Shown one piece after another: positions 1 to 8,303 of a stretch of 64,000 nucleotides of DNA. The notes below the pieces were generated by a model. It was not told the origin of the DNA and did not search any database. It saw nothing but the letters and a program-made list of their open reading frames with translations. The translations under genes and the position numbers were made by a program. Source of the stretch: JAEUMD01 sp937950105 (GTDB taxonomy: Bacteria; Pseudomonadota; Alphaproteobacteria; Rhizobiales; Hyphomicrobiaceae); the NCBI GenBank assembly GCA_036821845.1, contig DAISIT010000005.1, forward strand, positions 24,053 through 88,052. The letters are read 5' to 3'. Numbering within the stretch: position 1 is the first letter of the stretch; each line of letters opens with the position of its first letter.

Positions 1-231
1 GATCTCGTTCGCCAGCAGGGCGTCCTCGATCTCCTTGGTGAACAGCCCCTTTCCGCCGACCTCGGCCAGCGGCCGGTCGAGGATGCGATCGCCCGCCGTC
101 TTGATGACGACGATCTCGAACGCCGACTCCGGCAGTCCGTGCGCGGCCATCAGGCGGGCGCGCACCTCGTGCGCCTGGGCGAGGGCGAGCGGCGAGCCGC
201 GGGTGCCGATACGAAGCGTGGTCGGTTGCAA
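1..231 (-). CDS. hemC: Porphobilinogen deaminase (hydroxymethylbilane synthase), N-terminal part
   Basis: Translating the minus strand from 231 to the window edge gives the start of porphobilinogen deaminase, which joins four porphobilinogens into hydroxymethylbilane in cytoplasmic haem synthesis. The family motifs LRIGTRGSPLALAQ and the conserved stretch KTAGDRILDRPL, then GGKGLFTKEIE, are readable in order. The rest of the gene lies outside the window. No ATG or GTG sits at the expected position, so a TTG at 229-231 is the likely start. The gene is divergent from tsaD, a common arrangement in this order. Identity is certain; the start codon is inferred. Confidence 0.93.
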   Translation of the reverse strand, partial: MQPTTLRIGTRGSPLALAQAHEVRARLMAAHGLPESAFEIVVIKTAGDRILDRPLAEVGGKGLFTKEIEDALLANEI

Positions 232-756
232 GAAGAAGGCTCCGGGTATAGGGCGAAGCGCCGGCCGACATCGGCGGCGCGGCGAAGTTCGGCGCATTAA
301 TGCCCCCACCCCCGCCCGAACGCAAACCCTACCGGCGCCAGGTGCGCGCGCGTGCGTGCCCTTTGCCAGTCACCTCCCCTCATTCAGGACGAGGGACCGG
401 CCGCCCGCCCCAGCCCTCCGCCAACAGGCCGGGGTCCCCCATCCGTCTCGCCAGCCTCGACGTTGGACCTGCGACGAGCGATGGCCGCGCGGGCGTGTCC
501 CCTGTCATCGCCGCGGCTTCGGCAGCATGCGTGGGCCCCGACCTCAGTCGGGGTGACGGTGCTGTTCGTTGTAACCGCTCGCCCCGACCCTCGCGTTCAT
601 CGCGGCGCAGGCCGGGAACCCACGCGCGTCTCGAATTCCTTGTCGCCAGCCCCCTCATATGTCATCCCGGGGCTCGTCCCCGGGATCCAGATCACCGCCA
701 GCTCCGGCATTGGTTGCGGCATGGATCGCGGCATCACGTGCTGGAATGACAGAACC
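232..756. other. hemC-tsaD divergent intergenic region, no gene seen
   Basis: About 525 bases without a convincing gene. Open frames here have no family signature and would extend tsaD far beyond its normal N-terminus. The region must hold the promoters of hemC and tsaD, though no clear -35/-10 pair was picked out. It also holds one palindromic repeat element at 661-690. Confidence 0.6.
661..690. repeat. Palindromic repeat element (solo copy)
   Basis: Perfect 9-bp arms at 664-672 and 678-686 enclose the loop CTCGT, with flanks GTC and CCAG. The same 30-bp design, with compensating changes in the arms, recurs at 11670-11699 and inverted at 11887-11916. This is a REP-like extragenic palindrome. 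Confidence 0.75.
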
Positions 757-1881
757 GTGACGACATCGCCCATTCCACCCGCCGCTCCACCGCCGCGCGA
801 CCTGCTGGTGCTCGGCATCGAGACGAGCTGCGACGAGACGGCGGCGGCCATCGTGCGCCGCCGTGCGGATGGCAGCGGCGAGATTCTGTCGAGCGTCGTG
901 CGCTCGCAGTGGGAACAGCATCGCGCCTTCGGCGGCGTCGTGCCGGAAATCGCCGCGCGCGCCCACGTCGAATGTCTCGACACGCTCATCAGCGAAGCCG
1001 CGCGCACGGCCGGCATCACACTGGACGACCTCGACGCCATCGCCGCCACGGCCGGCCCGGGCCTGATCGGCGGTCTCATCGTCGGCCTCGTCACCGCCAA
1101 GGCACTGGGCTTGGCGCTCGGCAAGCCGGTGATCGCCGTCAACCACCTCGAGGCGCACGCGCTCACCGTCGGCCTCACCGACGGTCTCGCACCGCCCTAT
1201 CTGCTGCTGCTCGTCTCGGGCGGCCACACGCAACTGATCCTCGTCGAAGGCATCGGCCGCTATCGCCGGCTCGGCACCACCATCGACGACGCGCTCGGCG
1301 AGGCCTTCGACAAGACCGCCAAGCTGATCGGCCTCGCCATGCCCGGCGGCCCCTCGGTCGAGCGCGCCGCTCGGTCCGGCGACGCCGCGCGCTTTTCCCT
1401 TCCCCGTCCCATGCTCGGCCGCCCGGAACCGCACTTCTCGTTCGCGGGGCTCAAGACGGCCGTCCGCCAGCAGGCACTCGCCATCGCCCCCCTCACCGAC
1501 CAGGATGTCGCCGACCTCTGCGCCAGCTTTCAGGCCGCCGTCACCGAGGCGGTCGCCGACCGCACGCGCCGCGCCATGGACATCGCCGAGGAGATCCTGC
1601 CGGTGTCGAGCGGCCGTCATCTCGTCGTAGCCGGCGGCGTCGCCGCGAACCTCGCGCTGCGCGCCGCGCTGACCACGCTGGCAGACACGCGCAGGTATTC
1701 GTTCCACGCACCGCCGATCGCGCTCTGCGGCGACAACGCCGCCATGATCGCCTGGACTGGCGCGGAACGCCTGACGCACGGTCTCGTCGATCCGGCCGAC
1801 GACCGCGCCCGCCCGCGTTGGCCTCTCGATGCCGCCGCCACACCCGCCCTCGGTGCCGGCCTCAAGGGCGCCAAAGCCTAG
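757..1881 (+). CDS. tsaD: tRNA N6-adenosine threonylcarbamoyltransferase TsaD
   Basis: Cytoplasmic enzyme that transfers threonylcarbamoyl from TC-AMP to A37 of ANN-decoding tRNAs, working with TsaB and TsaE. The 374-residue product has the ASKHA-fold start GIETSCDETA, the metal-binding pair H130 and H134 in VNHLEAHA, SGGHTQL, the FSFAGLK segment and a late GGVAANLALR motif. The open frame runs back to 352, but the residues before the GTG at 757 are unlike the family, and the normal N-terminus fits this GTG. An ATG at 721 is a less likely start. It is divergent from hemC and followed by a DUF2189 gene and gpsA. Confidence 0.95.
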   Translation: MTTSPIPPAAPPPRDLLVLGIETSCDETAAAIVRRRADGSGEILSSVVRSQWEQHRAFGGVVPEIAARAHVECLDTLISEAARTAGITLDDLDAIAATAGPGLIGGLIVGLVTAKALGLALGKPVIAVNHLEAHALTVGLTDGLAPPYLLLLVSGGHTQLILVEGIGRYRRLGTTIDDALGEAFDKTAKLIGLAMPGGPSVERAARSGDAARFSLPRPMLGRPEPHFSFAGLKTAVRQQALAIAPLTDQDVADLCASFQAAVTEAVADRTRRAMDIAEEILPVSSGRHLVVAGGVAANLALRAALTTLADTRRYSFHAPPIALCGDNAAMIAWTGAERLTHGLVDPADDRARPRWPLDAAATPALGAGLKGAKA

Positions 1882-2078
1882 CTTCACACCGTCTGATACT
1901 CGGCGCCCAGCGCCCCGGAGTGTCGCCCGACGCTTGCGGAAAACCGCCGTCAGCGGGCGGCTGAGCCACGTCAGCAGAGGCAGCGCGACGGCCTTCCAAA
2001 CCACGACATGGGTGTGCCAGAATGTCGCGGGCGCGCGCGTCCGGCAGAGCGCGCGAATCGACCGACAGCGAGGCGCAA

Positions 2079-2930
2079 ATGAACACCGCGATCTCAGGCA
2101 AGCGCGACCCCGTCGTGCGCACCATCACCCGTAACGACCTCGTCGAATCCTTCGCCGCCGGCCTGCGCGATTTCCAGCGGGCACCGCGATTCGGGCTGCT
2201 GCTCGGCACGTTCGTCGCGGTCGGCGGCATTCTCATCGTGGCGAGCCTCACCGCGCTCAAGATGGTCTACCTCGCCTACCCCATCGCCGCCGGCTTCGCG
2301 ATCATCGCCCCGCATCTGGCGACCGGCCTCTACGTCGTCAGCCGCGAACTCGAGCACGGGCGTCCCGCGCCCGGCCTCGGCTTCATCTGGCGCACCGTCA
2401 TGAACCGAAGCGAGGTGCGATGGATGGGCTTCGTCACGCTCTTCATTTTCATCATGTGGATGTATCAGGTGCGCTTTCTCATGGCGATTTTCCTCGGCAT
2501 GAGCGGCGCGGATGCCAGCCTGCGCGAATTCCTGACGATGATCCTCACGACCAGCGAGGGCCTGACGTTCCTCGCCATCGGCAACCTCGTGGGGGCGGCG
2601 ATCTCTCTGCTCATTTTCACGCTGACGGTGGTGTCCTTCCCGCTCGTGCTCGACCGCGATGTCGATCTGGTGACGGCCATGGTCACCAGCGTCCGGGCGG
2701 TGGCGGCGAGCCCGGGCCCGATGATCGGCTGGGCGGCGATCATCGTCGTGACACTGGTGATTTCGGCATTGCCGATGTTCGTCGGCCTGATCGTCACGCT
2801 GCCGGTCCTCGGCCACACGACCTGGCACCTCTACCGCCGCGTCGTCGTGCCCGAGGGCGAGGCGTCCGCGGCAGGCGCGCCTGCCGCCCTGCCCGATCTT
2901 TCGATGCCGTCGGCGCCGATGCGGCTCTGA
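2079..2930 (+). CDS. DUF2189 family integral membrane protein
   Basis: A 283-residue membrane protein of the DUF2189 family, function unknown. After a soluble N-terminus of about 35 residues there are roughly six hydrophobic segments: FGLLLGTFVAVGGILIV, YLAYPIAAGFAIIAP, FVTLFIFIMWMYQV, a pair around FLAIGNLVGAAISLLIF, and a late span before VLGHTTWHLYRR. The last motif is typical of the family. The ATG at 2079 is preceded by an AGCGAGG ribosome site. An upstream ATG at 2022 is possible but lacks one. It lies between tsaD and gpsA on the same strand. Confidence 0.8.
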   Translation: MNTAISGKRDPVVRTITRNDLVESFAAGLRDFQRAPRFGLLLGTFVAVGGILIVASLTALKMVYLAYPIAAGFAIIAPHLATGLYVVSRELEHGRPAPGLGFIWRTVMNRSEVRWMGFVTLFIFIMWMYQVRFLMAIFLGMSGADASLREFLTMILTTSEGLTFLAIGNLVGAAISLLIFTLTVVSFPLVLDRDVDLVTAMVTSVRAVAASPGPMIGWAAIIVVTLVISALPMFVGLIVTLPVLGHTTWHLYRRVVVPEGEASAAGAPAALPDLSMPSAPMRL

Positions 2931-3074
2931 AAACGACAGCGCCACAGGCTTTGGCGTCCGCACTCCAGCCCAGCGCCCCCGACTGAACCGAACAGACCGG
3001 CTCGGTCCGGCGCGGGGTGCGGCGCTTGGTACCCGTGTGGTAAGACGGCGCGCGGACAGGACAAGGGGGCGGCC

Positions 3075-4064
3075 ATGGACAGCGTCGGTGTGATCGGGGG
3101 CGGCGCGTGGGGCACGGCGCTGGCGCAGACGCAGCGTCTCGCCGGGCGCAAGGCGACGCTGTGGGCGCGCGAGGCCGAGGTGGTCGCCGACATCAACGAG
3201 CGCCACGTCAACGCGCTGTTCCTGCCGGGCGTGGAGCTCGATGCCGGCCTCACCGCGACCAGCGACCTTGCCGGCATTGCCGCCTCGGACATCATCCTGA
3301 TGGTGGCGCCGGCCCAGCACGTCCGCGCCGTCGCGCGCGATCTGCGCCCGCTGCTGCGCCCCGGCCACATCGTCGTCAACTGCGCCAAGGGCATCGAACA
3401 GGCGACCGGCAAGCTGATGGGCGAGGTGCTGGCCGAGGCGCTGCCCGAGGCCTCGCTCGCCGTGCTTTCGGGCCCGAGCTTCGCGGCGGATGTGGCGCGC
3501 GGCCTGCCGACGGCGCTGACCATCGCCACCGAGCGCGAGGACCTCGGCCGCCGTCTCGCGGAGTCGCTCGGCTACCGCCAGTTCCGCCTCTACTGGTCGC
3601 GCGACCCGGTCGGCGCCGAGATCGGCGGCGCGGTCAAGAACGTGCTCGCCATCGCCGCCGGCATCGTCGCCGGCAAGGGCCTCGGCGCCAGCGCGCATGC
3701 CGCCCTCGTCGCGCGTGGCTTCGCAGAGTTGCGCCGCTTCGGCCAGGCGTTCGGGGCCGAGCCCGAGACGTTGATGGGCCTCTCCGGCCTGGGAGACCTG
3801 ATCCTCACCTGCGGCAGCCCGCAATCGCGCAACATGAGCCTCGGGCGCGCGCTCGGCGAGGGCCGGTCGATCGACGAAATCCTCGGCGCGCGCCGCGCCG
3901 TGACGGAAGGCGTGTGGACCGCCGCCGCCGTCGTCCGCCTCGCCCGTGAGCGCGGGATCGAGATGCCGATCGCGGAGGCGGTTCACGCCATCGTCGAGGC
4001 CCGCGCCAGCGTCGACGACGCCATCGCCGCCCTTCTCGCCCGCCCCTTCAAGGCCGAGGGGTGA
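3075..4064 (+). CDS. gpsA: Glycerol-3-phosphate dehydrogenase [NAD(P)+]
   Basis: Reduces dihydroxyacetone phosphate to sn-glycerol 3-phosphate, the backbone for phospholipids, in the cytoplasm. The 329 residues are full family length. The dinucleotide-binding motif VIGGGAWGTAL is at residues 6-16, NCAKGIE at 102-108, SGPSFAADVARG at 132-143, and the catalytic lysine is K188 in GGAVKNVLAIAAG. A C-terminal substrate-binding domain with GLSGLGDL and MPI follows. The ATG has the ribosome site AAGGGGG. It sits downstream of tsaD, as in many Hyphomicrobiales. Confidence 0.96.
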   Translation: MDSVGVIGGGAWGTALAQTQRLAGRKATLWAREAEVVADINERHVNALFLPGVELDAGLTATSDLAGIAASDIILMVAPAQHVRAVARDLRPLLRPGHIVVNCAKGIEQATGKLMGEVLAEALPEASLAVLSGPSFAADVARGLPTALTIATEREDLGRRLAESLGYRQFRLYWSRDPVGAEIGGAVKNVLAIAAGIVAGKGLGASAHAALVARGFAELRRFGQAFGAEPETLMGLSGLGDLILTCGSPQSRNMSLGRALGEGRSIDEILGARRAVTEGVWTAAAVVRLARERGIEMPIAEAVHAIVEARASVDDAIAALLARPFKAEG

Positions 4065-4132
4065 GGCCACGCTCGTGCTTGCCCTGTCGGGGCGGACCCG
4101 CTATCCACCAACGGACCTAGCGGAGGCGCGCT

Positions 4133-4837
4133 GTGACCGAACCCGGCCGACAAAAGAGCGAGTTCGACGACTACGCCACATCCTACGAGGCGACCGTCAA
4201 CAAGTCGCTGGCGTTCACCGGACTCAAGGTCGACCTGTTCACCAAAATCAAGGCCGACTACATCAAGGCGGTGTTGGCGGAGGAATTCACCCATCCCGGG
4301 CGCGTCGATGCTCTCGACATCGGTTGTGGCGTCGGCACCATTCATCCTCACATCCTGCAAAGTCTCGGAACACTGAGCGGCGTCGACGTCTCCGTCGACA
4401 GCATCACGCGCGCCCGTGCCGACCATCCAGGCGTGCGCTATGAAGCTTACGATGGCAATCGTCTACCATTCGCAGACGCGAGCTTCGACCTCGCCTACAC
4501 CATCTGCGTCATGCATCACGTACCGCCCGCACAGTGGACCGCATTCGCGGCTGAGATGAAACGTGTGCTCCGCCCGGAAGGCGTCGCGCTGGTTTTCGAG
4601 CACAATCCGTACAATCTTCTGACGCGCTACACCGTGGCGCGCTGCGAGTTCGACGCCGACGCCGTGCTGCTTTCGGCTCGCAAGACCGAGGCGCTCCTTT
4701 CCGGCGCCGGGTTCAAGGACGTCGCTACCCGCTACATCGCCGCCATTCCCGCCACCGGCCCCCTGGTTCGTAGCGTCGAGGGGGCGATCTCACGAATGCC
4801 TCTGGGCGCCCAGTATTTCACAAGAGGCCGAACGTGA
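4133..4837 (+). CDS. Class I SAM-dependent methyltransferase (Methyltransf_11 type)
   Basis: A 234-residue methyltransferase. Motif I is LDIGCGVGTIH near residues 61-71, an acidic GVDVS follows as motif II, and LPFADASFDLAYTICVMHHV covers motif III and the post-II strand. The acceptor cannot be read from sequence. Start is a GTG with GCGGAGG upstream. The stop overlaps the next gene by a GTGA junction. As first gene of a glycan cassette (GtrA, GT2, epimerase) it probably methylates a sugar or its lipid-linked precursor; that is inference from neighbours. Confidence 0.85.
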   Translation: MTEPGRQKSEFDDYATSYEATVNKSLAFTGLKVDLFTKIKADYIKAVLAEEFTHPGRVDALDIGCGVGTIHPHILQSLGTLSGVDVSVDSITRARADHPGVRYEAYDGNRLPFADASFDLAYTICVMHHVPPAQWTAFAAEMKRVLRPEGVALVFEHNPYNLLTRYTVARCEFDADAVLLSARKTEALLSGAGFKDVATRYIAAIPATGPLVRSVEGAISRMPLGAQYFTRGRT

Positions 4838-5289
4838 ACCGCAGCCGCGATTGCGACGAGACTGGTTCTCCATCGGGCGTCGCAACTGCGCTGCCGTCGA
4901 GCCACGAGTTCACCAAGATCATTCGCTTCGTCGGCGTCGGCATGTTGAGTGCCGCCGTCTACGCGCTGGCGACGGCGCTAGCCATTTCGGTGCTAGGCGC
5001 CGACGCCACGCTCGCCAGTGCCGCCGGCTACGCCATCGCGATCCCCGTCAACTTCGTGCTCCAGCGCAGCTACTCCTTCAACTCGAAGGGCGCGCTGAAA
5101 GTCGAAGCACCGAAGTACTCGGTTGTGCAAGGAGCCAATCTTCTGTTGTCGGCCGCCGCGATGGCTGTCGTGGTCGAGGGACTGGGACTGCACTACGCCT
5201 ACGGCATGATCGCCGTTATAGCGACCATACCCATTCTTACCTACCTCGCAATGAACCAATGGGTATTCACGCGTCAGCAGTCTCGCTGA
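4834..5289 (+). CDS. GtrA-like family membrane protein
   Basis: A 151-residue protein with four membrane helices (roughly residues 30-50, 54-74, 96-115 and 122-143) and the GtrA family pattern IIRFVGVGMLSAAVYAL, IPVNFVLQRSYSF and a terminal MNQWVFTR. GtrA proteins are thought to help move undecaprenyl-phosphate-linked sugars across the inner membrane. It starts at a GTG overlapping the methyltransferase stop, so the two are translationally coupled, and it precedes a GtrB-type glycosyltransferase, its usual partner. Confidence 0.88.
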   Translation: MNRSRDCDETGSPSGVATALPSSHEFTKIIRFVGVGMLSAAVYALATALAISVLGADATLASAAGYAIAIPVNFVLQRSYSFNSKGALKVEAPKYSVVQGANLLLSAAAMAVVVEGLGLHYAYGMIAVIATIPILTYLAMNQWVFTRQQSR

Positions 5290-5338
5290 GAAGACCAACT
5301 TCGCTGGCGAACCCGCAACCCTCTCCGCCGATGCCGCA

Positions 5339-6358
5339 ATGACGATAGAACCGACCAGCACAGTCATCACAGTCTCGGTCGTCGTGCCGGTCTATTCCGG
5401 TGAACGCTACATCGAAAAGCTGATTGGAGAGATCGAAGCGGTGCGTAATGCGTGGGCGGCTTCGGGACGACCGTTCTTCCTCTCGGAGGTCGTGCTGGTC
5501 GATGACTGCGCACGCGACGGCTCGCCCGAGATCATCGATCGGCTGGCAGCAAAGCACGCTTGGGTGACCGCACTCCACCTCGGACGGAACAGCGGCCAGC
5601 ACGCAGCGACCGCAGCCGGTATTCTTTACACCTCTGGCGACTGGGTGGTGACCCTGGACGAGGACCTGCAGCATCCACCGTCGCGCATCGTCGACCTCTT
5701 GCGCACGGCTGCGGAGCGCAGCAGCGACATCGTCTACGCCAATGCGCAGGGCCGCATCCACGGCGCGTTCCGCGATTTCGCCTCGCGCAGCTACAAGCGT
5801 CTGATCTGCTGGTTGGCCAACAGCCCGCATGCGGTGCACTTCAACAGCTTTCGCCTGATGCGCGGCCCGGTCGCGCGAGCGGCGTCGAGCGTATGTTCCT
5901 ATGATACCTACTTTGATGTGGCGCTGTCGTGGTTCACCGGACGAGTCGGAAGCGTCGAGATGACCCTGACCGACGAACGTTTCCAGCACTCGAAGAGCAG
6001 CGGCTACAGTCTGCTGCGGCTGCTCTCGCATGCGCGCAAGCTGTTGTTCTCGAACCAGCTCAAGGTGCTGCGGCTCGGCACCGGCATTGGTATTGCCATC
6101 GTGGCGGCGAGCGCGCTGCTGGCCGCCTGGGTTCTGCTAGCGAAGCTGATCAATCCAAGCGTCTTTCCAATTCAGGGTTGGACGTCACTCATGCTGACGA
6201 CGATGTTCCTTGGCGGTCTCATCCTTCTGATGCTTGGCATCGTGCTCGAGTACATGTCGGTCCTGATTTTGCGCGCGCATGGCCGCCCTCTCTATTTCGT
6301 AATCGACCGCTCGAGCGATGCTGTCCTGCGCGGTCACTTCGCGGACGCCGGCCCATGA
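5339..6358 (+). CDS. GtrB/dolichol-phosphate-mannose-synthase-like glycosyltransferase family 2
   Basis: A 339-residue GT2 enzyme. The GT-A fold starts at VVVPVYSGERYI. The nucleotide-sugar/metal aspartates are in VLVDDCARDGS and VVTLDEDLQHPP. A soluble catalytic domain reaches residue 240 or so and is followed by two membrane helices (IAIVAASALLAAWVLL and LGGLILLMLGIVLEYM). This is the GtrB/DPM1 layout, predicting transfer of a sugar to undecaprenyl phosphate on the cytoplasmic face. Its stop overlaps the next gene's ATG. The sugar is unknown. Confidence 0.87.
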   Translation: MTIEPTSTVITVSVVVPVYSGERYIEKLIGEIEAVRNAWAASGRPFFLSEVVLVDDCARDGSPEIIDRLAAKHAWVTALHLGRNSGQHAATAAGILYTSGDWVVTLDEDLQHPPSRIVDLLRTAAERSSDIVYANAQGRIHGAFRDFASRSYKRLICWLANSPHAVHFNSFRLMRGPVARAASSVCSYDTYFDVALSWFTGRVGSVEMTLTDERFQHSKSSGYSLLRLLSHARKLLFSNQLKVLRLGTGIGIAIVAASALLAAWVLLAKLINPSVFPIQGWTSLMLTTMFLGGLILLMLGIVLEYMSVLILRAHGRPLYFVIDRSSDAVLRGHFADAGP

Positions 6359-7320
6359 TCTTGGCCTCAGGTCGGGCGCACGCGACCGGGCGACATCACG
6401 TCATCGCGCTGTTCGGCCTCGGTCTGATCGGCTCCGCGCTACAGCACGAACTGCGGCAACGGTTGATCGCGGCAAACGACCTTCTACCCTTCGGCTGGGG
6501 GCCGGCTGCACCCTTCGCGCTGCAGTCCGCAGCGATCGAACACGCGGTCGCGCGGCAAGCGACGAATCTCGACATAGCCGGCCAGCAGTCGCTCTTTGAT
6601 TGTGTCTGGTGCGCGGGCGTCGGAGGTTTCGCAACTCCGGCCGAAACATTCGAAACGGAACGCCGGGCTTTCGGCGCTGTGCTCGATTTCGCGAGACGGC
6701 TCGCCACCCGCCTGCCCGACTCCGAACACACCTTCCATTTGCTAAGCTCAGCCGGCGGTCTGTTCGAAGGCCGGCGCCATGTCAGTGGTTCGACACGGCC
6801 CGAGCCGCTGCGGCCCTACGGTCGTATAAAGCTCGAACAAGAGGCACTGACGCGCGATCTTCCGGGACGCATCAACACTCAGATCTACCGTCCGACCTCG
6901 GTCTACGGCTTTGCGCCGCGTGGTCGAACCGGCCTCGTCGCCGCTCTCGCAGGCGATGCCATCCGCCGCCGCACCACGCGCATTTTTGGCAATCCCAACA
7001 CTATCCGCGATTATGTGTTCGCAGATGACATTGCCCGTTTCATCGCCGACGCGGTCATCTACCGTGCGCCGTCCGCCACGCACTTACTGGCGAGCGGAAA
7101 ACCCACCAGTGTGCTCGAGGTAGTCCGGCACGTCGAAGCCCGAATGCAGCGGTCACTCTACGTGCAGTTCGACACGACTCCGTCCAACGCTCGGGACATG
7201 AGCGTGGAGCACGGCAGCCTGCCACCGTCACTGCGCGCCACGCCGCTACAGATCGGTATTGCAACGACTGCAGACCGCGTGATGCGCCACATGACCGGCC
7301 CGGCGCCGAGTGGAGGTTGA
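6355..7320 (+). CDS. NAD-dependent epimerase/dehydratase (extended SDR)
   Basis: A 321-residue extended SDR. The cofactor-binding loop is ALFGLGLIGSAL near the N-terminus. The catalytic YxxxK pair reads YGRIK, and the post-catalytic RPTSVYG segment is typical of sugar-nucleotide epimerases and dehydratases. The ATG overlaps the GT2 stop (ATGA), so it is the last gene of the four-gene cassette. The glycine motif is GxGxxG rather than the more usual GxxGxxG. Substrate is unknown; a sugar-nucleotide or lipid-linked sugar is inferred from context. Confidence 0.82.
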   Translation: MILASGRAHATGRHHVIALFGLGLIGSALQHELRQRLIAANDLLPFGWGPAAPFALQSAAIEHAVARQATNLDIAGQQSLFDCVWCAGVGGFATPAETFETERRAFGAVLDFARRLATRLPDSEHTFHLLSSAGGLFEGRRHVSGSTRPEPLRPYGRIKLEQEALTRDLPGRINTQIYRPTSVYGFAPRGRTGLVAALAGDAIRRRTTRIFGNPNTIRDYVFADDIARFIADAVIYRAPSATHLLASGKPTSVLEVVRHVEARMQRSLYVQFDTTPSNARDMSVEHGSLPPSLRATPLQIGIATTADRVMRHMTGPAPSGG

Positions 7321-7559
7321 GCCGCTCGGGTGCCCCGCGACCCTCTTGGCCCGAGCTCACGGGCGCCGCCGACCGGCAGCGCCCACGGCAGCCCCCGCCT
7401 CGACAAGGGCCCGCGTTTCAGCTATACGCGCCCGCACAAGAACTCCCCTCGAACGGGATCGCCCGCACCGGGCCGCACGAGCCGTGACCCGCTCCAGCCG
7501 CAAGGCAGGACGCGAGAGCGCGGCTCCTCTGCATTGATGAACAACAAGGAATCAAAGAA

Positions 7560-8210
7560 ATGAACATCATTCAGGAGCTCGAGCTCGAGCAGATCAAGGC
7601 GATCACCGCGAAGCGCGCCGTGCCGGAGTTCGGCCCCGGCGACACGCTCAAGGTGCTCGTCAAGGTGGTCGAGGGCAACAACACCCGCAACCAGGCCTAC
7701 GAGGGCGTCTGCATCGCCCGTTCCGGCGCCGGCATCAACGAGAGCTTCACCGTCCGCAAGATCTCCTACGGCGAGGGCGTGGAGCGCGTGTTCCCGATCT
7801 ACTCGCCGTTCATCACCAACATCGAGGTCATCCGCCGTGGCCGCGTCCGCCGCGCGAAGCTCTACTACCTGCGTGGCCGCCGCGGTAAGGCCGCCCGTAT
7901 CGTCGAGCGCACCGACGCCCGCGCCCGCCGCCTCAACGCCGCGTGGAAGGGCTTCAAGAAGCCGAAGGGCGAGGCCGACGACCTGACGCAGATCAACGGC
8001 ATCGACACCGATCTGTTCGCCCGCCTGAAGCAGCTCAACCTGATGAAGCTGGAGCAGGTCGCCAACCTCTCGGACGACGACATCGCCAACGTCGAGGAAG
8101 CACTGCAGCTCGACGGCCGCATCGAGAAGGACGACTGGGTCGGCCAGGCCCAGCGCCTGATCGCCGAGGCCGCCGTCACCGAAGTTCCGGCCGAAGAGCC
8201 GAAGGCCTGA
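7560..8210 (+). CDS. rplS: 50S ribosomal protein L19 with C-terminal helix-hairpin-helix extension
   Basis: Residues 1-120 are ordinary L19, a protein at the 30S-50S interface, with GDTLKVLVKVVEGN, RNQAYEGVCIARSG and SYGEGVERVFP. L19 is usually 115-130 residues; this one has 216. The extra part (about 141-203) reads as a helix-hairpin-helix-like module with LTQINGI and the LDGRIEKDDWVGQA signature, which I know from C-terminal extensions of alphaproteobacterial L21 and related proteins. The start has AAGGA upstream. A strong terminator follows at 8239. The extension has the same composition as the rest, so it looks native. Confidence 0.95.
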   Translation: MNIIQELELEQIKAITAKRAVPEFGPGDTLKVLVKVVEGNNTRNQAYEGVCIARSGAGINESFTVRKISYGEGVERVFPIYSPFITNIEVIRRGRVRRAKLYYLRGRRGKAARIVERTDARARRLNAAWKGFKKPKGEADDLTQINGIDTDLFARLKQLNLMKLEQVANLSDDDIANVEEALQLDGRIEKDDWVGQAQRLIAEAAVTEVPAEEPKA

Positions 8211-8238
8211 TCGGCCCGCACGGTTTGCAGCAATAACG

Positions 8239-8272
8239 AAAGGCCCCGCTCGCGAGAGTGGGGCCTTTGTCG
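8239..8272 (+). terminator. Rho-independent terminator of rplS
   Basis: Perfect 9-bp stem (8239-8247 with 8260-8268, AAAGGCCCC/GGGGCCTTT) followed by TGTCGTT. It lies 29 bases after the rplS stop and before a convergent gene. Confidence 0.85.
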
Positions 8273-8303
8273 TTGTGCCATACCTTACAATTGGCGCGGA
8301 ACG

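Noticed and set aside
655..2004. Long minus-strand open frame (449 codons) opposite tsaD
   Set aside because: It is antisense to a gene with full family motifs; composition is Arg/Gly/Ala-rich as expected for shadow frames in high-GC DNA.
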